A program made the position numbers and the translations under genes. A model generated the notes under the pieces. The model did no database searches, had not been told where the DNA came from, and worked only from the letters and a program-made list of their open reading frames with translations. This document shows, piece by piece, positions 35,413 to 46,952 of a stretch of 64,000 bases of DNA. The stretch comes from Taxawa tesnikishii (nom. ined.) (Eukaryota; Ascomycota; Dothideomycetes; Dothideales), in contig JAPDRO010000006.1 of assembly GCA_030247885.1 (NCBI GenBank), positions 806,001 through 870,000 of the forward strand. Direction: 5' to 3'. Each line of letters opens with the position of its first letter. Positions within the stretch are counted from its first letter, which is position 1.

Positions 35413-36217
35413 GAAGTGAGGGGTTGATGGATTGATAGGTTGAGCTGGTCAGAAAACGTTCAGGGTCTGGTATAAGCTTGGATTAATAACTGGAATTGGT
35501 GGTTAGGCAACGTTTTAGCAGTGCAAGGTACTGGCTGTGTTTACAGTAAGGTGCAGATGTCGGAAATGAACGATTTGCATTCGGAGCGAACATGCAACCG
35601 GCCAGGGTGCAAGCCACATGACCGGCCATCGTTCTCCGCCCACAGACGGCCCGCTCGTCGATCTTTCGCTTACTCGAAGCACCAATGAAACGGATTCAGC
35701 CAAGGAGATGAGGCCGTTGTGCAAGCCGCGGCCCATGACGTCCACGGGCGCCTGCACCTCGATGTTGCTACAGTGATGGACGTCAAATGCTCCTTCCTCT
35801 GCTCAAGTCTACTGCAAGTCTACTGCAAGTCAGTGTAGCAACGGACAGACTTTGATTGCGAGCGTTGACACGAAGGACAGTCTATTCCGAGGTCACTAAT
35901 GCACGCGTAGGCATGGATAGATTGATCCTGCGTGCATTGTGTTGTTCTATTGTGCGCGTCCCTCCGCGCTGGCGTCACCTCCTGTGGCGGGCTGGCGGGC
36001 TGACGGCGAGAACAAAAGCACGTGCCACTCTAGGCCTGTATTGACTGACGTCAACGCCATCGCATTCGAATAAACTCATTCCGTGCCCATCCACTGCCCA
36101 TTTCTCTTCATACCCAAACCAGACCATACCAACCCACACCTTTTGCGCATACAGACACTCGCAATCCCTATACCACTCAATCATCCATCTATCCATCCCA
36201 CAGCTTAATCACCCAAG
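35413..36217. other. Intergenic region, PIL1 promoter
   Basis: About 800 bp. A short direct repeat (ctactgcaagt, twice near 35810-35830) is seen. The 150 bp before PIL1 are CA/CT-rich, as expected for the 5' leader of a strongly expressed fungal gene. Confidence 0.45.
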
Positions 36218-37485
36218 ATGCATCGCACGTACTCTATGCGCCAGTCGCGCGCGCCGACTGCGTCGCAAATCCAGAACCCCCACCACCATCCTCTACCACC
36301 AAGGCTGGTCGCTTCTTTGGCAAGAGCAACATTGGTATGCGCTCAATGCCTCTCAGCTACCAAGAACTCGGCGCTGATGTCCTCTAGGCCACACTTTCCG
36401 CAGGTCGGCCGCCGGTGCCTTTGGACCTGATCTCGCCAGGAAGCTGTCTCAGCTAGTTAAGATGGAGAAGAACGTCATGCGTAGCATGGAGCTCGTCGGC
36501 AGGGAGCGCATGGAGGTTGCTGTAAGTTCTGCTGCTGTCTGCCATCCCGTCGTGCGAACGCGTCCTAACATTTGTTCCAGCAACAACTCTCCATCTGGGG
36601 CGAGGCTTGCGATGACGACGTCTCCGACGTTACCGACAAGCTCGGTGTTCTCATTTACGAGATTGGTGAGCTCGAGGACCAGTTCGTCGACCGCTACGAC
36701 CAGTACCGTGTGACTATCAAGTCCATCCGTAACATCGAGGCCTCTGTGCAGCCAAGCAGGGACAGTACGTATCATTCGCCCCATGAGCATGTCCAGTATT
36801 AACACCTTCGCAGGGAAGCAGAAGATCACCGACCAGATCGCGCAGCTCAAGTACAAGGAGCCAAACAGCCCAAAGATTGTCGTCCTTGAGCAAGAGCTTG
36901 TCCGTGCAGAGGCCGAGTCCCTGGTCGCCGAGGCCCAGCTTTCCAACATCACCCGCGAGAAGCTGAAGGCCGCCTTCAACTACCAGTTCGATGCCCTGCG
37001 TGAGCACTCTGAGAAGCTTGCCATCATTGCCGGCTTCGGCAAGCACCTGCTCGAGCTGATCGACGACACCCCTGTCACCCCTGGTGAGACCCGCAATGCC
37101 TACGACGGTTACGAGGCCAGCAAGGCGTAAGTGCAAATCCAACCCCATCAACGGTTCAGTTAGCTAACACACATCGTGCAGCATCATTCAAGACTGTGAG
37201 GATGCCCTCACCAACTGGGTCGAGCAGAATGCCTCTGTCAAGTCCAACCTGTCCACACGTGCCCGCACCCTCTCCCAGCGCCGCAACCAGAACCGTCACC
37301 AAGGAGCTCCAATCGACCTCAGCGGCCAGGATGCACCACTCGAGGGTAACCGCGAGAGCGGCCTCTGGATCCCCGCCAGCCAGCACCAAAGCGCACATTA
37401 CGATGATGACGAGGAGGAAGAGGATGTCAGTGTTGCCAACGGCGAGGCGCGCGGTCGTGAGGAGCAGCGCGTCGAGTCTGCCTAA
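36218..37485 (+). CDS. PIL1: Eisosome core component, BAR-domain protein
   Basis: Pil1/Lsp1 proteins polymerise under the plasma membrane and shape eisosomes. The start MHRTYSMRQSRAPTASQ is the conserved N-terminus with phosphorylation sites. The BAR helices run from GAFGPDLARKLSQLVKMEKNVMR to LLELIDDTPVTPGE and QDCEDALTNWV. The tail is acidic and ends VESA. Introns: 36335-36387, 36522-36580, about 36765-36813 and 37128-37181, all in phase. A one-base deletion near 36275 (ccccc for cccccc) breaks QNPPPPSSTTKAGRFFGKSNIG in the first exon; both sides match other Pil1 proteins. About 340 residues. Confidence 0.94.
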
Positions 37486-39215
37486 ACGCCCGTCTCGCCG
37501 TCGTCATCTAGCGTTTGTTGGAGTAGCGGAGACACATTTGGTTGCCACCCTGCTGCGCGAATAACTATTATACCCTGAAGCTCACGGCCGGTTGGGAGGT
37601 TAATGTGATAAATGAAAGGGGAATCGGGATGGGGGCTGAGGGGCGGCCACGAGTACGAAATGATTTTTTGATTTTACGACTGCGATGCTATTTTCTTTTC
37701 CCTTCTTAATATTCCAATAGTCGATGGGAAGTTGCAGTAGCAGAACGCGATGAAATTTCTTAACACAATCTAGCAATGTCGTGTCAATCCAGTGCGAGTT
37801 ATTGTGAAAGTTGTTACGTTGGCGGGTCTTGGTCACGTGTTGTATGCTTTTCCGTCGTCCGTCTACATGCTTCAGATTGCCCTTAATGTTGTCATTCAAT
37901 CGTTCTTTATTAACAGACGTACCTCCGCGGTTGACGCTTTTGCAATCGTAAGGCGCGTCAGTCGTGATGATACGAACCCAGTCGTCGTCCCAAAGGGTCT
38001 TCCTGAGCACTGCAACACCTCTACTGCATGTAGGTGTCTGTAACCTGGACCGTCATGCTCTCGACCACACCTCCAACATGACTAGTCTGATGCTGTGCCT
38101 TGACCGAATGTTCGACCGCGAATTTGTTGCTGCCCGGTCGGGGCGGCGGTACGCCAGGAATTTCAATGCTTGTACACGCTATTCTGGTATAGAACATTAG
38201 AGTTTCGTCCCCAAACAACACCTGGAAGTCTATACGAAAGACTTCGTCCTCTTTGACTTTTTTGGTCCTGTCTGTAGTACAGATATAATGACAAGAAGAA
38301 TGTTCTCTCAATCTTCGTCTCTCGATCCGACTTGTCGTACAAACCCCTGACCACACAATTACAACCAACAAGGACTTACACCGACCATGAGCCACTCACA
38401 ACTGCTCAGACAGTTGTTTGGCAAGGCAACGCTCTACCTTTACAGAGTGTGTCGTGCGTACCAGAAGCGATCGAGAGGCCCAATGCGAGAAGGGAAGAAG
38501 ACAGTGCCCTGATCAGTCAGACGCTCCCGGGGAAAGGCGACGAAACCGGTGGGAGGGCAACGGAAGGCCAAGGGCCAAATGCGAAGGTCGACTACGGCGG
38601 TGAAGAGGTTTGTGAGGGATTGAGGGACGGGCCGTAGCCTGGAGAGGGCCCGCGGATGAGAGAGGAAAAGTGTTCTCGTGAAACTTGCGGATGGGTGGGT
38701 TGAGCGTCTAGTAGAAGGCAAAAGTAAGGGAGAGATTGGCGTATGCAGGGGAGACACTTGGGCTCGGCGCGGCCTTTGCTGGCCGCTATGGATGAGGGAC
38801 AGTGAAGGGTTTGAGGGTGTGGTTTGGTCTGCAGGACATGAGGAGGAGACAAAGAGAGCGTGCATCGTGACAAATGCATATCAGCAGGAGTTGGTGGTTG
38901 TTGGGAACACATTGGGAAGTGGTGATTCTACTGCCCTCTTTGGTTTTGGACGGCGTGCTACGGGTGGAGGTTCCTCTCTGTTCGCCTATCGCAATTCCTT
39001 CTCCAGCGTATCCGGGTTCGAAGTGTTTCAGTGACAGCTTCTCAGCCAGGTATTGTCCTTTGTGCGTGTTGTAGATTGATTGTCCGTCTGCGGTGGCCGC
39101 CTCGAGAAGGTGCAGATGCCAAGACCTGCAATTTACGCGCACGTGCAGTGGCGACTCGAACGCGTCTTCCTCCACTATCCCAACACACGTCTTCCACTCC
39201 TAGGTACACGTACCT
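37486..39215. other. Long intergenic region between PIL1 and SRS2
   Basis: About 1.7 kb. Open frames of 100-140 codons occur on both strands (for example 37600-38010 and 38021-38395, minus), but none has a recognisable domain or a good splice plan. No RNA gene or repeat is identified. Confidence 0.4.
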
Positions 39216-42200
39216 ATGGACGCGCTCTTGGATGGCCTGAATCCTGCGCAGAGGGAGGCTGTCACCTCACCAGCATCCGTGCTGCAAGTGCTTGCGCCCC
39301 CGGCTCTGGCAAAACGAAGACACTCACCGCACGCGTCTCCTATCTTATCCAACAGTGCGGGATCCGGCCATGGGACATCATCGTCTGTACCTTCACAGTG
39401 AAGGCCGCCAATGAGATGAAAGAACGCATCAAGGCCGTCGTGGGTGAAGAACTTGGTAGAAAGCTCGTTCTTGGTACTTTCCACTCCATCTCGAGGCGCT
39501 ATCTTGTCAGCTACGGAAAACATATAGGCATTCCGGAAGGGTTTGGTATTGCAGACACATCGGACCAGAAAGCCGTTGTGAACAGGATCATCAAAGAAAA
39601 CCATCTTGGCATACAGCCCAACGTCGCCTTGGCCAGGATATCCAGCCTGAAATCAAAGAGCATCAGCTGCGAGGAATTCGCCACTACAAACACCAAGAAA
39701 GATGCCGACCAGCAGGAGTTTGCGATTGTGTATGCCGAGTATGAACAGAAGCTCAGGGCCGCCAACCTGCTCGACTATGATGACCTGCTCTTGCGATGCG
39801 CTTCCCTGCTTCGGTCGCATCCCCATTGCGTATCGAACGTACAGGCCGTGCTCATTGACGAGTTCCAAGACACGAACAACGTGCAGTTCGATTTGATGTC
39901 CCTGTTCGCGCAGCACAAGAACACAATCACCATTGTCGGTGACCCAGATCAGAGCATCTACGGCTGGCGGAACGCGGAGATCAAGAATCTGATACGCATG
40001 CAAGAACTTTACAGAGATACGTTGGTCATTCACCTGAAGGAGAATTACAGGTCTGCTGGAGCTATTTTACAATGGGCGCAGAAGATCATCGAGCAAGACC
40101 AGACGCGGCCCAGCAAGTCTCTCCAAGCGACTCACCTCCCGGGCGAGCGTCCCGTGTTGCGCAAACTCCCTACCGCAGATGCGGAGGCTCGATGGCTGGT
40201 TGCCGAGATCAAGAGAACTCAAGGCCTCAGTGGAAGATTGTTGAGGTACGGCGACTTCGCTATCCTCCTCCGGTCAGCCTCCGTTTCGCGTCACATCGAA
40301 TCCGCACTCGGCAAGGAAGGCATCCCATACCGAATGATTGGAGGTACAAAGTTCTTCGATCGGGTAGAAGTAAAGCTCATCATCGACTATCTCCGCGTCA
40401 TCAACCAACCGGAACATAACGACGCACTGCTGCGCATCATCAACGTGCCACCCCGAAGCATGGGGGAAAAGACTATCAAGACATTGTATGATGAAGCTGC
40501 AGATCAAGCCGTCCCTATCTGGAATGTCATCAAGAATTTCAGTCAAGGCAGGAGGAAACTCAAGGCGGACATCAAACCACAGGCCCAGAAGAGTATATCT
40601 GAATTTGTCGATATCATCCTCACAGCGCAAAAGAAAAAGGACAAAGGAGGCTCCGACGGATCTCCAGACAAGCTTGTGGAATTCGTCGTCGCGAAAACCA
40701 AATTGCAGAACTACCTGAGAACGAAGTACCCCGAAGACCATGACACCAGATGGGCGAATGTGGAAGAGCTGAAAGCACAGACGGCAGACTTGACTGCAGC
40801 AATCGCGCGAGGCGACGATCTTCTTGACGACGAAGCTCTCCCCGAAATCGATGGACTTGAGCAAAAAGCCCTGAACGCCGACGAAGACGCGCTGACAATC
40901 TTCCTTGCGAACATCGCCTTGTCGAGTGAAAAGCAGCAGGCTCCGGCAGAAGGTGAAGAAGGCGGAGCTCCACAATGCGTCACGATTTCCACTATCCATG
41001 CCGCCAAAGGCTTGGAGTGGCCTGTTGTCTTCATCCCCGCCTGCTACGAGGGTCATATCCCACACTCGCGCGCGGAAGACAACGATGAAGAGCGTCGACT
41101 GCTCTACGTAGGCATGACGCGTGCACAGGCGCTACTCTACCTCAGTTGTCCTACCAAGAACAGCCAATTCCAAGAAGCGACTATGTCAAGCTTCCTGACC
41201 CAGCCCGGTGTCGACAAGTTCTACGACAAGCGCGGCTCGACGCTGCCATTCTGGGCCATAGGCAACCTGGCGAAGACTCTGCGGCGCGAATGCCCCGCCT
41301 TCGAGCTGGTTCAAGATGCCAAAGGGAGCTCAAAGAGCTGCTCGAGGATGACTACTGGCCAGAGGACGGCTCCGCCCCGCTCGCGGAGTCTGCGAAGTGG
41401 GATTATGGCACTGCCGGCGGCACAGAATATGTAATGTCGGGTTCTGCCTTCCCCATGAAACGGCGAAGAATTGGAGAGGAGCGAAGTATCAGCCCGACAA
41501 GACCGCTCGCGGGCTTTGTTTCAGCGTCCACCGTCACAATGCAGAATGAGCAGGACTATTCAGCGCACAATGTGACTCTCAAGACCTCAGGTTTCGGAAG
41601 TGCTGCGTTGCGGAAGCAGGAGCTTGAGGCACGTGAGGAGGAAGCGAAGCTGAAGAGAATCGACAAGCGCGGCGAGGAGAGACCGAAAATGCAAGGCAGG
41701 AAGGTCAGCAAGGCTGCTGCAGGGTCAGGAAACATCTTGAACTTCTTCGGCAGGAAGGCGTCTGAAGACCAAACTTCCAAGTCAACGGCAGACAGTGTAA
41801 TCTTTGGCAAGGAGGAATCTGGCGCCATACGTGAGCCGATGCGAGATATTAAGAATACTGCACCGTTACCACGACAGGACACAGATCCTGACGATCCGGA
41901 CCCGCTGCCGGCATCCGTGCCCAATCCGGCATCCCGGCTTCACAAGCCACGCACCGCTCCCTTGCTCACCCACCCTACCCGCGGCCCACCACCTCTTTCA
42001 ATGTCTCGGAAAAGGCAAGACTACGTCTTCCTATCCAGCTCCCCACCTCCGCCGGAAACCATATCTACCTCGACCAGCGACGATGCAGTCAACACGGACA
42101 CGAAGGTTGTTCAGGACCAGGCAGCTGTAAAGCAGACACCACTCTCGCGGCCCGCTACGACACTGCACACGACGAGCATGAGCATGGTTGGCCAGCGGGT

Positions 42201-42394
42201 GCCGACGGTGAGGCGGACACTGGGGATGCGGAGGAGTTTGCAGGGATGGAGTGCCAGAGGGGAAAGAGTTGAGCGCAACAGAGAGAGACTTGTTTTTACT
42301 GGGTACTTTCGAGCGTGGCGTTTCGCGTGCTGGGCTTGAGCATGGCCCCCGGCTTGTAGAATGGGTTGGGGCGTTGGAAGTCACGGATGGGTAA
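39216..42394 (+). CDS. SRS2: ATP-dependent DNA helicase Srs2 (UvrD/REP superfamily 1)
   Basis: A 3'-5' helicase that strips Rad51 from single-stranded DNA and limits recombination. The start MDALLDGLNPAQREAVTSP holds the Q motif. Walker A is APPGSGKTKTL, motif II is LIDEFQDTN, motif III is GDPDQSIYGWRNA, motif V includes STIHAAKGLEWPVVF, and motif VI is RRLLYVGMTRAQ. The C-terminal third is disordered. It has SGNILNFFGRK, which resembles a PCNA-binding box without its glutamine. One-base shifts near 39300 (Walker A), 41330 (aaa for aaaa) and 42255 (extra g) split the frame; all lie in short runs. The last frame ends EVTDG with a stop at 42394. About 1,055 residues, usual for ascomycete Srs2. 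Confidence 0.94.
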
Positions 42395-42913
42395 GGAGTT
42401 CTGGACTGGCTAAGTAAGCCTGTTCCGTATGCTGGAAAAAACGGATTACTGTTTGTTCTACGGAAGACGCCTGGAGAAGTGTGCTCCGTGTAAACAGTCG
42501 ATGTCAGAGTGTCACCAACTACCGCCCGTCGCCCTTTCTGTGGCTGTGGTTGTAAGTGGTGACATTACGAAAAAGTGCTTCAATTTTGGGGTAAGTGTAA
42601 GTGGTAATGCTAACTACAGTCACGTTGACAAATTCCCCGAACTCAATAACGGTCGTCGAGTTCCGAATGTTTCCATGAATCACACCGTCGCCGGCAGCAT
42701 ACTCACTAGTCCAGGAAGCGTTGTGAGTTTCGTAAGCAGAACAACCAGTCTGAGAGTACACATCTGTGCCTCCAATCAGGTGAAGAGCTGACTTCAGCCA
42801 ATGTTTCGGTCGGTGAGCTGGAAGTACCGAAGATGCTGCCATCTGTTGCTATATACATCTATGTATACATCAGTTTAGTACCCCCTTCCCCGAGTTACTG
42901 CCCCCGGAATAGT
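42395..42913. other. Convergent intergenic region, SRS2 / ABHD12-like
   Basis: About 520 bp. A minus-strand frame of 108 codons (42519-42842) lacks a recognisable domain and is not called. Confidence 0.4.
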
Positions 42914-44584
42914 TCATACAGCAGCGCCGTCGAACGCACGCATCACCGCCAGCGCAACAGACGCATATGTGACGATACGGTTGTGTCCTATCGTGACCCC
43001 GTCAGTTTTTCGTTGCTTCCGAACAGAATGCTCAACGACGATCGCTCACCTCCATACTCGACGATATCTAAGTTGATCCTCGGTGACCCAGCAGGCTTGA
43101 ACGACGCACCCCGAACGCCTTCCCCAATCCCGGTGATCCGTGAGAACAGCATCTCGCTCTGTCGGAAGGAGATGTCACCGTCATTGAGCGCATGCAAGAT
43201 TTGCAATCCGCCGATTTCCTTGCCCTGTTCTTCCGCCGCCAGGAGTCCGGCATCGTTGCTGAGCGCTTTGGAGTAAGCCACGAGCCGCTCCGCGGTCGGC
43301 CAGGTATCCTTTATCCGTGAGGAAACGAGGTTCTGAAGGTACGGGTACGGACGCAGAGGGCTGAGGATGGGCAAAATGCCGCCGATGCGGTAGGAGAGTA
43401 GGAGGTTGGGGAGAGAAGTGAAAGGCGCCACGAGCACGATTCCCGCAAAGACGGTGGGAGATGAGATACCGGTTGGAGCGCGTTCGGCAGGAAGGAGTGA
43501 GGAGGTGGAATTGGCGAAGTGCAGGCCTACAGCGGACGCGACTGCGGTGCCGAGGCTTTGGCCTAGGATGGTGATGCGGTGCGGAGGGATCTTGGCGACG
43601 TGCAAAGCCCAGTTGACGAGAGCGATGCCATCGGTGATGAGGCCGGATTCTGTTGGAGAACCGGTGGACTTGCCAAAGCCGCGGTAGTCGACAGTCAGGA
43701 CGTGTGTGTTAGAGAGGGACGTCAGTAAGCGGTAGGTGTCGGTCCGCCAACCTTGGCCTACATGGCCGGCGTTGCCATGAACTGTGTGCGAAGACTGGGG
43801 TCAGCATTTGATGTTAAAGTGGCAGTGGTCCCTTTGAAGTGGTTTGCACAACGGAAAGCGTTTTGAGTGGCAAACTGTAGAGCGCCTGATCAGGACAGTG
43901 ATTGAGAGATCCATGGAATATCTGAAAGGGGCGTGCCGCTCTTAATTACTGTGCAGTCGCACTCAATCTTGTCGAGACGATACCACTTACAATTAATTAC
44001 TACCCTAGCATCCGGATCCTCTTTCAGCAGACGCAGGAAAGCGCTGCAGCCTTCGACGACTCTACACTCGGTGTGTGGGAGATGCTCACTTCCCAGTCCC
44101 GATTTTCCATCTTCGTCTTCACCTTCATCGAGCCTTCGGTTTCATCCTCAACGACAGTGGCATCCGGGCTGTCTTGCGTAACCCTGGACAGTATCGCCGC
44201 TCGCCACTCCTGGAGATCACCGGCATGTCCAGAAACGAGGGATTCTCTGTGTTTCGCATATACGTTTAAGGGCAGCACGTGCCAGGCATAGAGTGTCTCT
44301 CCATCGGGCGTGCTAATGTTAAAGGGTGTTATCTGGTGTTTTGCGAACCCGAAGGATTCAGGTTTGTCCACATCATGCCAGAATCCAGAGTGCAGACGAT
44401 GCGCATACAGAGCGCTGAGAGTGAGTCAGTGATTGGGTTGGCTGATATGTAATGAAGCACAAGGCGATACGGACTGTCTTTGTAACCATGGATTGAGCAG
44501 AGCTAGGATGATGATTGCATAAAGCGCACCAGCGGCGGCAAGAGACCAATATGCCTTTTTGAAGATTGGCAGCAGATCAGGCAT
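42914..44584 (-). CDS. ABHD12-like serine hydrolase, membrane-bound
   Basis: An alpha/beta hydrolase, probably a lipase acting on lysolipids in an internal membrane. Start 44584: MPDLLPIFKKAYWSLAAAGALYA leads into one N-terminal membrane helix. Domain start TPFNISTPDGETLYAWHVLP. The oxyanion region is VINFHGNAGHVGQGWRTD, the nucleophile Ser lies in ILGQSLGTAVA, the acid likely in HALNDGDISF, and the catalytic His in YGGHNRIVTYA. Four exons; one intron (about 43804-43994) is unusually long at about 190 bp and joins VIN to FHGNAGH. The last intron joins EYGG to HNRIV, moving the true end to 42914. A one-base shift near 44035 sits before FLRLLKEDPDARVV. Confidence 0.88.
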
Positions 44585-45157
44585 ACTTCAGTTCCGGCTC
44601 TTCCGATTTTGAGATAGTGCAAGCTGCACCAGAGTATAGTGGTAGTTACAAAGGAAAAACAACTTCTGGAGTCAAGCGGGACACAACGCACCTACCAGGA
44701 ACAATCCAATCCTTATAAATCCAGGCTGGTGAATGAGGGATGCAGTGCTGAGGCTGAGCGCAGCAAAGGGCAGCGTGTTGGCGCAACGCTGATCAGGTCG
44801 GTTCGAATTCTCGAGGGCGAAACGCTTGCAAGAGCTGGCCAAAACAATGTGTTCTGTTCACTGTAATTTTCGCTTCTGTAACTTCAGAAAACTTCTCCTT
44901 CACAACGGGTGCTCAATCTCAATCGTGTCGGCTTGCGAATCAACAGCCGTCGCGGCATTGAGAACGGCACAGCAAGGATGGTCTCTCTTTCCTCGTTCAA
45001 ACCAATGGGCTCGCAAGATGGTGATGCGCCCTGATCAGCTGAGACGCCTCTCGACATACGGCCGGCTGAATGCATCGAGAAACGACTCAAGACGTTCTCT
45101 TCATTCAGTTGTTCCTTCGAACCATCTTCACCCAGCCAACTGTTTCACTAACTGCCA
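44585..45157. other. Divergent intergenic region, ABHD12-like / DUF6594
   Basis: About 570 bp, promoter region for both neighbours. The sequence ggttcgaattc near 44800 resembles a tRNA T-loop but has no tRNA around it. Confidence 0.4.
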
Positions 45158-46331
45158 ATGTCCTACGAATTGCATACATGGGAAAGCAGTATGGACGCGC
45201 CAAGTCCTACACCGCGCCCGCACCAGGGACGCTTGACGGAGCATCCGTTCACCGTGTCTATAAATGCTTCCAATCCGAAGCATCCAGAATTTGCGTATCC
45301 CACAACCGAAGAGCATCACGATGCGGATTCTTCCAAAACTATCTGGGAACAGGTGAAAGAAAAGAATGAATCTGGTCAATACAACTTTGAGCGGTTCGAG
45401 TCGATGCAACTTCTCAATCTCTGCTTCCTTCAGGACGACATCAGGAAGCTCGCTTTGGAGGTTTACGCGCTTGCTGACCGAAGCAGCGAGTTCCAAGCGG
45501 CGGAAGTGCGCAAGCAGGTGGAACGGTTAAGACCCTTACTCAAGGAGTACAGTATGCGCTTTGTAACATACGAGACCCGCGAAATTGTCTAACGTGCTCT
45601 GCGGAAGACGAATCACTTGTAGCTGTCCATGAAATCATGTCTTACCCCAGAGTACCCTACAAGTCCATGATGCAAAAGGGCCCTTGGGACAAAAGGACAA
45701 CCACCGACAAAGTTCCTCTTCTAATGGTAGCCTTTTCCTTCAATTGGGCTTCCTGATGAAGTCTCCTTGATACTCACCTCCGCAACAGGCGGATCTGCGA
45801 GGACAGCTGGAGCCTGACGGTGTACGCAAAGTTGTCGAGCGGCTCATCCCACATGCTTTCAAATACTCCGACTTCTTCTCCATTGGGCCAAGAAGGGAAC
45901 TCCACAGATCTACAGATGTTCCGGAATACAGACGGGTTCGAGCAGAGGAACTAGAGAAGGAAGGTCTCACGAGGCTTGTTGATTACCTTGCTCGGTTCTT
46001 CGTCGCATTCTTTGGCGGAGGTATGATCTCTATCACCCCATTCTGGTTTCATCGACGCTGACATTCCCGGCAGCATCTCTACTAGTCCCAATGATCATCA
46101 TGATCCGTACGAACTCCCAAGACGCCAATCTCATCATCACATCGACATTTGTACTGTTCTTCGCTCTGGTCTTGTCGGTGGGAAGCAAAGCTTCCAACCA
46201 AGAGATACTGGCCGCGACTGCTGGTGAGCATTCTTTTCTCGGGACCGACGGTGGACTTGCCTAACATATCATCCAAAGGCTACGCTGCTGTACTTGTCGT
46301 GTTCATTGGTACATCTGGTGCAGGTTCATGA
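45158..46331 (+). CDS. DUF6594 membrane protein
   Basis: A fungal protein of unknown function with an N-terminal helical part and C-terminal membrane helices. FERFESMQLLNLCFLQDDIRKLALEVY is the family start; LRPLLKEYNESLVAVHEIMSYPRVP follows across an intron (45552-45607), which restores EYNESL. The charged DYLARFFVAFF segment leads to three short membrane helices (ASLLVPMIIMIRT, TFVLFFALVLSV, YAAVLVVFIGTS). Five exons; one donor near 45726 is chosen by frame only. Start Met 45158; Met 45191 is also possible. Many filamentous ascomycetes carry several copies. The role is not known. Confidence 0.8.
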
Positions 46332-46952
46332 TGATTGAAGTCCTGTAGGCGCCTGGTCTTCCTCCACCAGCAAGTCAACACTCTCAGCACTCGTCCTCCA
46401 TGGAGATGCTGGTGTCAGACTCTCCGTCTCATCTTGCAAGAGCATAAGTTCAGCCGTGTGTTTGAGGTATTCGCGACTTCACCTGGGCGATTTACCATAG
46501 GTTAAGCGGTACATAACGCTCTGTATACAGTTGTCTTCCGCCATTTGAATTGTTCAATCAGATGGCCTTGGTTAGTTTTGGCATCCCAAACATCATCCCT
46601 CATTCCGTTTCGTAAGGCCAAAACCGTGACATGTCTCGTCCCTGCGCTGTACCAGTCCCACGCAACCTGTTGTCATCTACCAACAATCAGCCAGCCGGCA
46701 TCACCGCAACACATCCGCCGCTTGCGACAGTGCAGAATATTAACCACGCGTTGTCAGCATGTCCGTGTATCACCGCGGTTCTATTGCACCCGACTAGTTG
46801 AATGGGCGGCGCGTCGCTTCTTCCACCTCACGCGACGCAATCTATGCACTGTCCTACATCACGAAACACTTTGAGCTCTACCGCATTCCGGAACTCGAGC
46901 GCCCGGCGCGATTATCCTGTACCACCCAAACTAGACAGCTGCACTGAAAAAT
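46332..46952. other. Intergenic region, SWC3 promoter
   Basis: About 620 bp. No gene, RNA or repeat is recognised. Confidence 0.4.

Noticed and set aside
44790-44830. tRNA-like T-loop sequence (ggttcgaattc)
   Set aside because: The flanking bases do not form a T stem, and no D or anticodon arm can be placed upstream.
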